DNA of 19,952 nt from Candidatus Segatella violae. GTDB taxonomy: Bacteria > Bacteroidota > Bacteroidia > Bacteroidales > Bacteroidaceae. Shown piece after piece: positions 1 to 6,933 of the stretch. The number at the start of each line of letters is the position of its first letter. Position 1 is the first letter of the stretch. The translations under genes were made by a program, and so were the position numbers. The notes under the pieces were generated by a model. It was not told the DNA's origin, did not search any database, and saw only the letters and a list, made by a program, of their open reading frames with translations. Location of the stretch: assembly GCA_002440225.1 (NCBI GenBank), contig DJSH01000013.1, forward strand, positions 1 to 19,952, read 5' to 3'.

Positions 1-47
1 ATGTAGTCGGGGCTTTTTTTGTTTTTTCTTTAGATTTAAGAATCGCT

Positions 48-524
48 ATGCTCAGAAAGTTTAAGCTAAAGATAATGTATATTGCTCAGAGAATACTTCG
101 AATCCCTAGAACCCGTGGGTTTGGAGTACAATCGCCTACGGCTTATTCTATTCTTCGTAGTGTTATTAATGAACAAGGCTTCTTGAAGAATAATAATTTT
201 GTTGATGCTAACTCTTGTTCATATCCTTTTGAGGCATCTAGACGCGAGCGCTTGATCTTCCGTATTCGATATCGTTTTCATGATTTGGTTCAATGCTCAG
301 CCATAAGTTTACAGTCCATAGAGAATTATGATTCCTTCTTCACTAATTTATCTGTCGGTTCAGTACTCGTGTTACTCGACATCCATGAAGGTGCAGGTGC
401 AAGGAAAGTTTGGCGTAGAATCTTGGAAGATAAACGTGCGGTATTGTCATATGATTTGCTCAATTGTGGTGTCGTTTTTTTTGATAAGACTAAAATAAAG
501 CAAAATTTTAAAGTTAATTATTGA
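48..524 (+). CDS. Shortened SAM-methyltransferase-like protein, probably non-catalytic
   Basis: A 158-residue protein whose two ends resemble a Bacteroidota family annotated as class I SAM-dependent methyltransferase, usually about 230-260 residues long. The N-terminal part (residues ~22-40, with GFGVQSPTAYSILRSVI) matches the family's conserved 'HSPFVYDF' region, and the C-terminal part (residues ~107-158, LLDIHEGAGARKVW and GVVFFDKTKIKQNF) matches its last strand region. The middle, where the glycine-rich SAM-binding loop and most of the Rossmann fold should be, is missing: only about 30 residues separate the helix around RLIFRIRYRF from the C-terminal segment. I therefore infer a degenerate or re-purposed protein. 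The ATG at 48 is the first in the frame. A T-rich run at 14-30 just upstream may be the tail of a terminator from a gene outside the window. The family assignment is from memory of similar sequences and is moderate; the coding call is fairly firm. Confidence 0.6.
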   Translation: MLRKFKLKIMYIAQRILRIPRTRGFGVQSPTAYSILRSVINEQGFLKNNNFVDANSCSYPFEASRRERLIFRIRYRFHDLVQCSAISLQSIENYDSFFTNLSVGSVLVLLDIHEGAGARKVWRRILEDKRAVLSYDLLNCGVVFFDKTKIKQNFKVNY

Positions 525-551
525 TTAGCATGTAATTTTGTTGCCTAAATA

Positions 552-582
552 TTTGGAATTTAAAATAAAAGTATTACTTTTG
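552..582 (+). promoter_or_regulatory. Bacteroidota-type promoter of the DUF2795 gene
   Basis: A -33 element TTTG at 552-555 and a -7 element TACTTTTG at 575-582 are separated by 19 bases, matching the TTTG / TAnnTTTG consensus of the Bacteroidota primary sigma factor. The predicted transcript start is near 586, leaving a leader of about 30 bases before the ATG at 618. Confidence 0.75.
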
Positions 583-617
583 CACGCAAAATAATAGAAA
601 CGTTAAATTATAGAGCT

Positions 618-839
618 ATGTATTGGACACTTGAATTAGCTTCAAAGCTAGAAGATGCACCATGGCCTGCAACAAAAGAAGAGTTGATAGACTATGCAAC
701 TCGCTCGGGTGCGCCTCTGGAGGTTCTGGAGAATTTGCAGGAGATTGAAGATGAAGGCGATGTTTATGAAAGCATCGAGGACATTTGGCCTGATTATCCT
801 TCTAAGGATGATTTCTTATGGAATGACGACGAATATTAA
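618..839 (+). CDS. Small acidic DUF2795 family protein
   Basis: A 73-residue, strongly acidic soluble protein with no signal peptide or membrane segment. It has the conserved opening MYWTLELASKLEDAPWPATK followed by a predicted helical core (ELIDYA, APLEVLENL) and an acidic C-terminus (DEGDVYESIEDIWPDYP, then DDFLWNDDEY). This matches the short DUF2795 proteins found widely in Bacteroidota; I know of no established biochemical function. It is a single-gene transcription unit: a good promoter lies at 552-582 and a hairpin terminator at 851-880. An overlapping frame at 694-900 is a shadow, since this frame carries the conserved protein. The conservation and stand-alone, well-formed expression signals suggest a housekeeping role, but this is inference. 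Confidence 0.85.
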   Translation: MYWTLELASKLEDAPWPATKEELIDYATRSGAPLEVLENLQEIEDEGDVYESIEDIWPDYPSKDDFLWNDDEY

Positions 840-850
840 AGTCGATGATA

Positions 851-880
851 GGGCTGCTCTCTTCATGGGGCAGCCTTTTT
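851..880 (+). terminator. Intrinsic terminator after the DUF2795 gene
   Basis: The arms GGCTGC (852-857) and GCAGCC (870-875) form a 6-bp stem around a 12-base loop, extended by one possible G-T pair, and are followed by TTTTT at 876-880. It separates the small gene from the T9SS block. Confidence 0.8.
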
Positions 881-924
881 CATACATAGTTTATAAATGA
901 CTGTTTTTCCAAAATTCCTTTCTT

Positions 925-1863
925 GTGACAACAAAGCGATTTTTTATCATGTTCTTTCTGCTCTTTGTGCCTTTTGCAATGAGGGCGCAATATGACGCTT
1001 CCTTCAGTCATTATTTTGACATGGAAGCTTCGTTCAATTCTGCGGCAGTAGGAAAGCAACCGAAACTGAATGTGACGGCTGCCTATGCCTTGGATATGGC
1101 AGGATTCGAACACAATCCTCGTACCTTATATCTTGGGGCCGACTTGCCGTTCAATATCATCAACAGCCGACATGGAGCAGGCGCGCAATTGATGAACGAC
1201 CAAATAGGTTTGTTTACTCATCAGCGTCTGTCTCTCCAATATGCTTATAAGTTTTCTCTATTGAAAGGTGTCTTTAGCTTAGGAGCTCAAGGTGGGTTCA
1301 TCAGCGAGAACTTTGATGGTAGCAAGGTCGATGCCGGGGAATCCGGTGATCCAGCTTTGCCTACATCCGATGTAAATGGCTCGGCACTAGATTTGGGAAT
1401 AGGCGTCTATTATCTAAGCCATGATTGGTATGTTGGCCTATCTGCTCAACATCTTAACGCACCTACGATAGAATTGGGTGAAAACAATGAACTTAAAATC
1501 GATGCAGTTTATTATTTTACAGGTGGATACAATATTCGGCTTAGAAATCCGTTCTTTACAATAAAGCCATCAGTGCTTGTAAAGTGTGATGGCTCCACTT
1601 GGAGAGGTGACTTGACGGGGCGTCTCGTTTATCAATACAATCGCAGGATGTTGTACGGAGGAGTGAGCTATAGTCCCGACCACTCTTTTACGTTTTTGCT
1701 TGGAGGTAGCTTCCAGGGCTTGGCCATCGGATATAGTTACGAAGTGTATACTTCCAAGTTGAGTTCAGGAAATGGTAGTCATGAGCTTTTTGTGGGTTAC
1801 CAGACTGGCTTGAATTTTTCTAAAAAAGGAAAGAGCCGTCATCAGAGTGTTAGAATATTGTAA
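925..1863 (+). CDS. porP: PorP/SprF family type IX secretion outer-membrane protein
   Basis: A 312-residue outer-membrane protein of the PorP/SprF family. Residues 1-21 (ending in LLFVPFAMRA) form a signal peptide, probably cut before QYDASFSHYF. The mature start with 'QYD..FSHYFDMEASFNSAAVGK', the family's typical 'N.A..G' segment, is diagnostic. Repeated amphipathic strands such as FSLGAQGGF, GIGVYYLSHDWYVGLSAQHL and GSFQGLAIGYSYEVY indicate a beta-barrel. In the T9SS, PorP-type proteins are needed for secretion or anchoring of cargo and are encoded beside gldK/porK. The start is uncertain: GTG at 925 gives a good signal peptide, while ATG at 949 would start inside its hydrophobic stretch and leave it without the positively charged end; I prefer 925. 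The stop is 22 bases before the likely gldK start, which supports one operon. Whether it is the true PorP or one of several SprF paralogues cannot be decided from this window. Confidence 0.85.
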   Translation: MTTKRFFIMFFLLFVPFAMRAQYDASFSHYFDMEASFNSAAVGKQPKLNVTAAYALDMAGFEHNPRTLYLGADLPFNIINSRHGAGAQLMNDQIGLFTHQRLSLQYAYKFSLLKGVFSLGAQGGFISENFDGSKVDAGESGDPALPTSDVNGSALDLGIGVYYLSHDWYVGLSAQHLNAPTIELGENNELKIDAVYYFTGGYNIRLRNPFFTIKPSVLVKCDGSTWRGDLTGRLVYQYNRRMLYGGVSYSPDHSFTFLLGGSFQGLAIGYSYEVYTSKLSSGNGSHELFVGYQTGLNFSKKGKSRHQSVRIL

Positions 1864-1885
1864 AGAATACATTGTATATAAACCT

Positions 1886-3346
1886 ATGAATATGAAAAAA
1901 GGATTATTACTTCTGTGTGCATTTGCCTTGTCGCTCTCTTTGAGCGGATGCTTTGGTGCCAAACAAGCTTCTGTTGCAGGCAGAGGTGGAGAAGTAGTAG
2001 GTGTTGCGGGCAAAGGCTTTGTTGAACCAGCCCCTTATGGAATGGTCAAGATAAATCGTGGATTCTTGAAAATGGGCTTGGAAACGCAAGATTCGTTGTG
2101 GGGGATGAATATGCCTCGTAAGGATGTTTCCGTAGATGGCTTTTGGATGGATGAGACTGAGATTACCAACTCGGAATATAAGCAATTTGTCGCTTATGTC
2201 AGGGACTCTATCCTTCGTACCCGATTGGCAGACCCAGCCTTCGGAGGTGATGAAACTTATATGATAACCGAAGATAAAAATGGTGATCCTGTAACTCCTC
2301 ATGTGAACTGGAAAAAGCCTTTGCCAAAGAAGCCTAATGAAGATGAGCAGAGGGCTTATGAGAGCCTCTACCAAACGAATCCAGTAACAGGTGAGAAACT
2401 CATCGATTGGCGGCAACTCAATTATAAGTATGAAATCTATGATTATGCTGCTGCTGCGCTTCGTCGCAATAGGCTGAATCCCGAAGAGCGTAATCTCAAT
2501 ACCGATTTCAAGGTAGACCCTAATCAAGTGGTAATGATTTCCAAGGATACTGCCTATATTGATGATGACGGGAAAGTCGTACAGCAAACGATAAACCGCC
2601 CATTGAGCGGTCCTTGGGACTTCTTGAATACCTATATCGTTAACATCTATCCAGACACGACATGCTGGGTAAATGATTTCAGAAATGCAGACAATGAAAC
2701 CTATCTGAGGAGTTATTTCAGCAATCCTGCTTACAACGACTATCCTGTGGTAGGTGTAACATGGGAGCAGGCCAATGCTTTCTGTGCTTGGCGCACAGAA
2801 TATTTGTTGAAAGGATTAGGCCCCGAGGCTAGGTTTGTGCAACGTTATCGTTTGCCAACTGAAGCCGAATGGGAGTTTGCTGCACGTGGTAAAAATCAGA
2901 ATGAATTCCCTTGGGATAATAAGGATGTGAAAAATGGAGTAGGATGCTATTATGCCAATTTTAAGCCAGAACGAGGTAATTATACCAAGGATGGCAACTT
3001 GATTACAAGTAAAGTCGGTATTTATTCACCTAACTCAAATGGACTGTATGACATGGCTGGAAATGTTGCAGAATGGACAAGTACGGTCTATACGGAAGCT
3101 GGTGTAGATGCAATGAGTGACCTCAACCCGACTCTTCAATACAATGCAGCTAAAGAAGACCCATACCGGCTCAAAAGAAAAAGTGTGAGGGGCGGCTCAT
3201 GGAAAGACCCAGAATCAATGGTGCGCTCGGCTTGGAGAGCTTGGGAATATCAGAATCAACCTCGCTCATATATCGGATTTCGCTGTGTGCGTAGTTTGGC
3301 TACCACGTCTAGCGCAAAGCAGAAACCTTTTAAGAATAGGAGATAA
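1886..3346 (+). CDS. gldK: GldK/PorK, T9SS outer-membrane ring lipoprotein
   Basis: A lipoprotein of about 486 residues. The N-terminus MNMKKGLLLL is followed by a hydrophobic stretch and the lipobox LSGC (Cys about residue 22 from this start), predicting lipid attachment and outer-membrane localisation. The rest is a formylglycine-generating-enzyme (SUMF1)-like fold: VDGFWMDETEITNSEYKQFV, VVGVTWEQANAFCAWR, RLPTEAEWEFAARG, GLYDMAGNVAEWTS, RGGSW and a final GFRCV. In GldK/PorK this fold serves a structural role; with GldN/PorN it makes the ring under the outer membrane that surrounds the T9SS machinery. The open frame extends back to ATG 1847, but that would overlap porP and put a polar segment before the signal peptide, so I choose ATG 1886 (ATG 1892 is also possible). 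It begins the gldK-L-M-N block, and gldL follows after 5 bases. Confidence 0.95.
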   Translation: MNMKKGLLLLCAFALSLSLSGCFGAKQASVAGRGGEVVGVAGKGFVEPAPYGMVKINRGFLKMGLETQDSLWGMNMPRKDVSVDGFWMDETEITNSEYKQFVAYVRDSILRTRLADPAFGGDETYMITEDKNGDPVTPHVNWKKPLPKKPNEDEQRAYESLYQTNPVTGEKLIDWRQLNYKYEIYDYAAAALRRNRLNPEERNLNTDFKVDPNQVVMISKDTAYIDDDGKVVQQTINRPLSGPWDFLNTYIVNIYPDTTCWVNDFRNADNETYLRSYFSNPAYNDYPVVGVTWEQANAFCAWRTEYLLKGLGPEARFVQRYRLPTEAEWEFAARGKNQNEFPWDNKDVKNGVGCYYANFKPERGNYTKDGNLITSKVGIYSPNSNGLYDMAGNVAEWTSTVYTEAGVDAMSDLNPTLQYNAAKEDPYRLKRKSVRGGSWKDPESMVRSAWRAWEYQNQPRSYIGFRCVRSLATTSSAKQKPFKNRR

Positions 3347-3351
3347 GCAAG

Positions 3352-3981
3352 ATGGCTCAATATAGCAAAATTAATATCATTTATCGTTTGCAAAAGTGGA
3401 TGGACAGTGTCCCAGGACAAACGTTTCTCAACTATGCCTATAGTTGGGGCGCCAGTATCGTTATCGCTGGTACTCTCTTCAAGTTGACCCACTTGCCTGG
3501 TGCCAATTTGATGCTCTTTTTAGGCCTGGGTACAGAAATCTTAGTTTTCTTCCTTTCTGCTTTTGATCGCCCCTTTGATAAAACTGCGGATGGAAGAGAT
3601 TTGCCAACTCATGTCACGGAGGCTTACCTGGAAGGAGAAGAAGTTACAATGAGTGACGCTCCACTTGTGAAGCAAGCTGTAAAAGCACCTTCTGTTACAA
3701 CTCCAGAAATTCCGGCTGTAAATCCAGAAATGGGACAAGTGCAAGACAAGTTTGTGAAGGAGATGGAAAACTTGAACCGTACATTGGCAGGTATCAGTAA
3801 GGTATACGAATTGCAGCTGAAAAGCGCTAGCCAACAAATGGGCACTGTTGATCAGGTGAATGAACAGACCAGGATAATGGCTCAGCAGATAGAGCAATTG
3901 AATAAAATTTATACACGTATGATAGAGGCAATGACCGTGAACATGCGCACAGCTTCTCCAAACGTTAAAACCGAGATATAA
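3352..3981 (+). CDS. gldL: GldL/PorL, T9SS inner-membrane motor protein
   Basis: A 209-residue inner-membrane protein and one half of the GldL-GldM proton-driven motor that powers T9SS export. Two membrane helices are visible at about residues 28-46 (YSWGASIVIAGTLFKLTH) and 51-71 (ANLMLFLGLGTEILVFFLSAF). The second contains Glu62 in GLGTEILVFF, matching the conserved membrane glutamate known to be essential in GldL of Flavobacterium; His47 lies between the helices. The rest is cytoplasmic, with a predicted helical or coiled-coil segment (about residues 130-195, DKFVKEMENLNRTLAGISK onward). The length is close to Flavobacterium GldL (about 215) and shorter than P. gingivalis PorL (about 309). 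A purine-rich AGGAGA lies about 8 bases before the ATG, one of the few Shine-Dalgarno-like sites here. The stop overlaps the gldM start as TAATG, implying coupled translation and matched amounts of the two motor partners. Confidence 0.95.
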   Translation: MAQYSKINIIYRLQKWMDSVPGQTFLNYAYSWGASIVIAGTLFKLTHLPGANLMLFLGLGTEILVFFLSAFDRPFDKTADGRDLPTHVTEAYLEGEEVTMSDAPLVKQAVKAPSVTTPEIPAVNPEMGQVQDKFVKEMENLNRTLAGISKVYELQLKSASQQMGTVDQVNEQTRIMAQQIEQLNKIYTRMIEAMTVNMRTASPNVKTEI

Positions 3982-5072
3982 TGGCTATCAAGAAAAGACC
4001 AATTTCACCACGCCAAAAGATGATAAATTTGATGTATGTCGTCTTGATGGCAATGTTGGCACTCAATACTCCTTCTGATGAGGATTTGGGTGTCAAGGGG
4101 AAATCTGTGGTGGAAAAGTTGAAACGTAGTTTATCTGACGATGGCTCAACGAAGAATGCAAGCTCGAAAGATAAAGATGGAGGGTTGTTGAAATTGGATG
4201 TGAATGAACTGGGTGCCTATGTCATTCCTGAGAAAACTACTCTTTATGCAGGTGAGCGTTTCAATTCTCAAGTTGTGATGGCAACAGTAGATAGCACTCA
4301 ACGACCAGAAATCTATGTTGGGGGAAGTAAACTTCGCTCGGAAAATGGAAGGTACAGCTTTGTGGCAAGTGGTGTTGGCGAGCATCAGTTTGGTGGTTAT
4401 ATTTTATTCAAAGATAAGAATGGAGAAATCATGCGCCGTAATTTCTCGCAGAAATATACAGTGCTCCCAGTTCCTAATTCAGCCACTGTGGCAGCAGACA
4501 TGATGAATGTGCTTTATGCGGGTTATCCAAACCCGATAAGCATTAGTGTTCCTGGCGTTCCGGCCAATGCCGTTTCCGCAACCATGACAGGTGGTTCATT
4601 CTTATCCAAAGGCAATGGACATTTTATAGCAACACCTTCCGCTGTAGGGAAGGATGTAACTATACAGGTGACTGCTCGTGACAAGGGCAAAGTGAGGAAT
4701 ATACCACCATTTGTATTTCACGTAAGAAAACTGCCTGATCCTACAGCTTACATTGCAATGGGTACGGAGCGTTTCCGTGGAGGAGGCTTGCCTAAGGGCT
4801 CTTTGATGGGGGCGGCAGGTATACATGCAGCCATTGACGATGGATTGTTGGACATACCTTTTAAAGTGTTAGGTTTTGAAACAGTCTTCTTTGACAACAT
4901 GGGCAATGCCATCCCGTTGGCTTCTGCGGGTTCTAGTTTCTCAGAGCGACAGCGTGAGGAATTCAGGAAGTTGCCTCGTAATCGAAGGTTCTATATATCG
5001 CATATTAGGGCAGTAGGACCTGACGGCATCATTCGCAACTTGCCAACAGCTATGGAGGTGATTGTGAAATAG
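3981..5072 (+). CDS. gldM: GldM/PorM T9SS motor protein, short form without the D1 region
   Basis: A 363-residue protein. The cytoplasmic/membrane start is classic for GldM: PISPRQKMINLMYVVLMAML at residues 7-26, with a membrane helix to about residue 29 (ALN). After that the protein departs from the family: only about 40 residues of charged, Ser/Lys/Asp-rich linker (30-70) precede the first beta-domain, which starts near ELGAYVIPEKTTLYAGERF (77-94). Known GldM/PorM are about 515 residues, with periplasmic domains D1 (helical) and D2-D4 (beta). The missing length (about 150) and its position indicate loss of D1, while D2-D4-like strands are retained (for example GYPNPISISVPGVPANAV, and VFFDNMGNAIPLAS near the end). 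The frame is uninterrupted, so this is not a frameshift. Start: the TAATG overlap with gldL. GldM dimers span the periplasm and contact the GldK/GldN ring; a shorter form would change that reach or the force-transmitting helices. Domain borders are from memory of published structures. Confidence 0.92.
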   Translation: MAIKKRPISPRQKMINLMYVVLMAMLALNTPSDEDLGVKGKSVVEKLKRSLSDDGSTKNASSKDKDGGLLKLDVNELGAYVIPEKTTLYAGERFNSQVVMATVDSTQRPEIYVGGSKLRSENGRYSFVASGVGEHQFGGYILFKDKNGEIMRRNFSQKYTVLPVPNSATVAADMMNVLYAGYPNPISISVPGVPANAVSATMTGGSFLSKGNGHFIATPSAVGKDVTIQVTARDKGKVRNIPPFVFHVRKLPDPTAYIAMGTERFRGGGLPKGSLMGAAGIHAAIDDGLLDIPFKVLGFETVFFDNMGNAIPLASAGSSFSERQREEFRKLPRNRRFYISHIRAVGPDGIIRNLPTAMEVIVK

Positions 5073-5116
5073 GGAGTAGGTAGAATATTAATAATATAAT
5101 CTCAAAGTTTTAGATA

Positions 5117-6172
5117 ATGAGACAGATATTTATTTTATGCATGTTTTTGGGACTGACATTAGGTGTTACGGCTCAGCCAGAGGCTCGTAGAAAGCAAATG
5201 CAGCAACAAACTCAAAAATCTAATGCTGACAATGTGACCTTGCGTGCCCAACTCTTTTTCCCTACATCTCAACCGATGGATGAGGATGTAGTGTGGAGAA
5301 GGGACATTTATCGTGAACTCGATCTAAATGATGCCGCCAATGCTGGGTTGTATTATCCAGTAGAGCCGATTAATGGACAACTGAATCTTTTTACTCGTAT
5401 TTTTAGATTGATGATGACTGGAAAACTTGCTGTATATCAATATCGTATGGATGGAAACGAAAGTTTTGCGGCTGCTGACCGAGTGGCACCTAAGTCTTTC
5501 CTGGACAACTATCATATCTACTATGAGAAGCAAGATAACGGTAAGATCAAACTAGATAATAGTGATATTCCTTCCAGTGAGGTGAAAGCTTATTATATCA
5601 AGGAGACATCCTATTTCGACCAGCGTACAGCAACCTTCCATACGAAGGTCCTTGCGCTTTGTCCTATTATGACTCGCGACGATGACTTTGGTGATGGTGG
5701 AACAAAATATCCGCTTTTCTGGGTGCGTTATGATGATTTGGCTCCTTATCTCTCTAAGCATATAGTAAGGACAAGCAATCTGAACAATGCTGCCGTGATG
5801 AGCGCCAATGACTATTTTGCCACAAATCAGTATCATGGCAAAATCTACAAGACTGATAATATGCAAGGTAAAACTTTGTCGCAGTATTGTGTTACTGATT
5901 CTGCTATGGCTAAGGAACAAAAGCGCATAGAGTCGGAACTTGTAGACTTCGAAAAACAACTTTGGGGAAATCAGGCTCGTAAAGATTCTCTTGACAGCAT
6001 AGCGAAGGCTGGCGTTGCTGAGAAAAAAATAGTTGGAAGAAGAAATCGTCGTAGCTTGACTGCTGCTATCCGAACCGAGAAAACGACGCAAGTAAAGAAT
6101 CGTAGAGCACAAAGGGGTAGTTCTTCATCAGGCTCCTCGGCCAGAGTTACCGTGAGACGGGAACGCCATTAA
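5117..6172 (+). CDS. gldN: GldN/PorN, T9SS periplasmic ring protein
   Basis: A 351-residue exported protein that partners GldK/PorK in the periplasmic ring beneath the outer membrane. Residues 1-20 (MRQIFILCMFLGLTLGVTAQ) are a signal peptide without a lipobox. The body holds segments characteristic of the GldN family: DEDVVWRRDIYRELDLNDAA, NAGLYYPVEPINGQLNLFTR, IFRLMMTGKLAVYQYRMDG and YYIKETSYFDQRTATFHTKV, plus CPIMTRDDDFGDGG and KYPLFWVRYDDLAPYL. The C-terminal 60 residues are very basic and low in complexity (RRNRRSLTAAIRTEKT, then QRGSSSSGSSARVTVRRERH), a region expected to be flexible. The gene starts 44 bases after gldM with no terminator between, so it is the last core gene of the gld operon. 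The length agrees with the family. Confidence 0.94.
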   Translation: MRQIFILCMFLGLTLGVTAQPEARRKQMQQQTQKSNADNVTLRAQLFFPTSQPMDEDVVWRRDIYRELDLNDAANAGLYYPVEPINGQLNLFTRIFRLMMTGKLAVYQYRMDGNESFAAADRVAPKSFLDNYHIYYEKQDNGKIKLDNSDIPSSEVKAYYIKETSYFDQRTATFHTKVLALCPIMTRDDDFGDGGTKYPLFWVRYDDLAPYLSKHIVRTSNLNNAAVMSANDYFATNQYHGKIYKTDNMQGKTLSQYCVTDSAMAKEQKRIESELVDFEKQLWGNQARKDSLDSIAKAGVAEKKIVGRRNRRSLTAAIRTEKTTQVKNRRAQRGSSSSGSSARVTVRRERH

Positions 6173-6213
6173 ACTATTGTTTAACTATTTATAAAATAAT
6201 ATTGTAATTGTAT

Positions 6214-6849
6214 ATGAAAAAGATTATTTCATTTGTATTTATCGTAGCGGCAATGATGTTTGCTACAAGTGCCAATGCCCAGATTAAGTTTGGTTTGAAG
6301 GGCGGCTTGGACGTGACCAACATGTCGTTGAGTAGCGATGTCTTTGATGCTTCTAATAAGACGGGTTTCTTCATTGGTCCAATGGTGAAGGTGACTGTAC
6401 CTATCGTAGGCTTGAGCTTTGATGCTGCAGCTTTGTACGATCAGAGAGAGACTAAGGTAAAAGCTGTAGATGATAACGTAACATTCAATAATAGTGTTAA
6501 GCAGAAATCCATTGTCGTTCCAGTGAATGTGCGTTATGGATTTGGCTTGAGCAGTTTGGCTAATGTCTTTGTCTTTGCGGGTCCACAGTGGAATTATAAT
6601 GTAGGTGATAAGAACTTCTACTGGAAAGAAGATAATAATGGTTCCAATTTAGGAAAGTATTCTTTGAAAAAATCTGGTGTTTCTGCAAATGTGGGTGTGG
6701 GCGTTACTTTGTTGAGTCATTTGCAGATTTCTGCTAATTATAATTTCGCATTAAGCAAGTCGGCGGAAATTTATCATTCCGAGACTGGTCAATATTTGGG
6801 AAAGAGCAAGAATAACTCTTGGCAGATAGCTTTGGGTTACTGGTTCTAA
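6214..6849 (+). CDS. Small outer-membrane beta-barrel protein (OMP_b-brl_2 / PorT-like)
   Basis: A 211-residue outer-membrane protein. ATG 6214 gives MKKIISFVFIVAAMMFATSA followed by NAQ, a strong signal peptide cut before IKFGLKGGLDVTNMSL; a TTG six bases earlier is in frame but unneeded. The mature chain is made of alternating strands typical of 8-stranded barrels: GFFIGPMVKVTVPIVGLSFD, SIVVPVNVRYGFGLSSLA, NVGVGVTLLSHLQISANYNF, and a terminal WQIALGYWF that ends in an aromatic residue, the usual barrel-assembly signal. Such proteins are often labelled PorT-family in databases, but that domain is broad and does not prove a T9SS role. The gene lies 41 bases after gldN with no clear promoter or terminator between, and the first terminator comes after it at 6877-6912, so it may be co-transcribed with gldK-N. 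Confidence 0.88.
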   Translation: MKKIISFVFIVAAMMFATSANAQIKFGLKGGLDVTNMSLSSDVFDASNKTGFFIGPMVKVTVPIVGLSFDAAALYDQRETKVKAVDDNVTFNNSVKQKSIVVPVNVRYGFGLSSLANVFVFAGPQWNYNVGDKNFYWKEDNNGSNLGKYSLKKSGVSANVGVGVTLLSHLQISANYNFALSKSAEIYHSETGQYLGKSKNNSWQIALGYWF

Positions 6850-6876
6850 TTCTCCATCTAACATATTAAAATATAT

Positions 6877-6912
6877 AAAAGCAGGCATCCTTTGTTGGTT
6901 GTCTGCTTTTTT
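6877..6912 (+). terminator. Intrinsic terminator ending the gld/OMP unit
   Basis: The arms 6877-6887 (AAAAGCAGGCA) and 6900-6910 (TGTCTGCTTTT) pair over 11 bp with one G-T pair and a 12-base loop; the T run continues to 6912. The stem is nearly symmetrical with A's on its other side. The right arm overlaps the spacer of the priA promoter. Confidence 0.85.
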
Positions 6913-6925
6913 ATTGTTACCTTTG
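6895..6925 (+). promoter_or_regulatory. Promoter of priA, embedded in the upstream terminator
   Basis: The -7 element TACCTTTG at 6918-6925 is a perfect TAnnTTTG match. A TTG at 6895-6897 sits 20 bases upstream as a -33 element, within the loop of the preceding terminator. The predicted start of transcription is near 6929-6931, only a few bases before the ATG at 6934, so the leader would be extremely short. Confidence 0.7.
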
Positions 6926-6933
6926 CAACTAAG

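Noticed and set aside
3981..5072. Frameshift or sequencing error as the cause of the short GldM
   Set aside because: The single frame is continuous, with family-like sequence on both sides of the missing part, and no D1-like sequence is present in other frames of this stretch.
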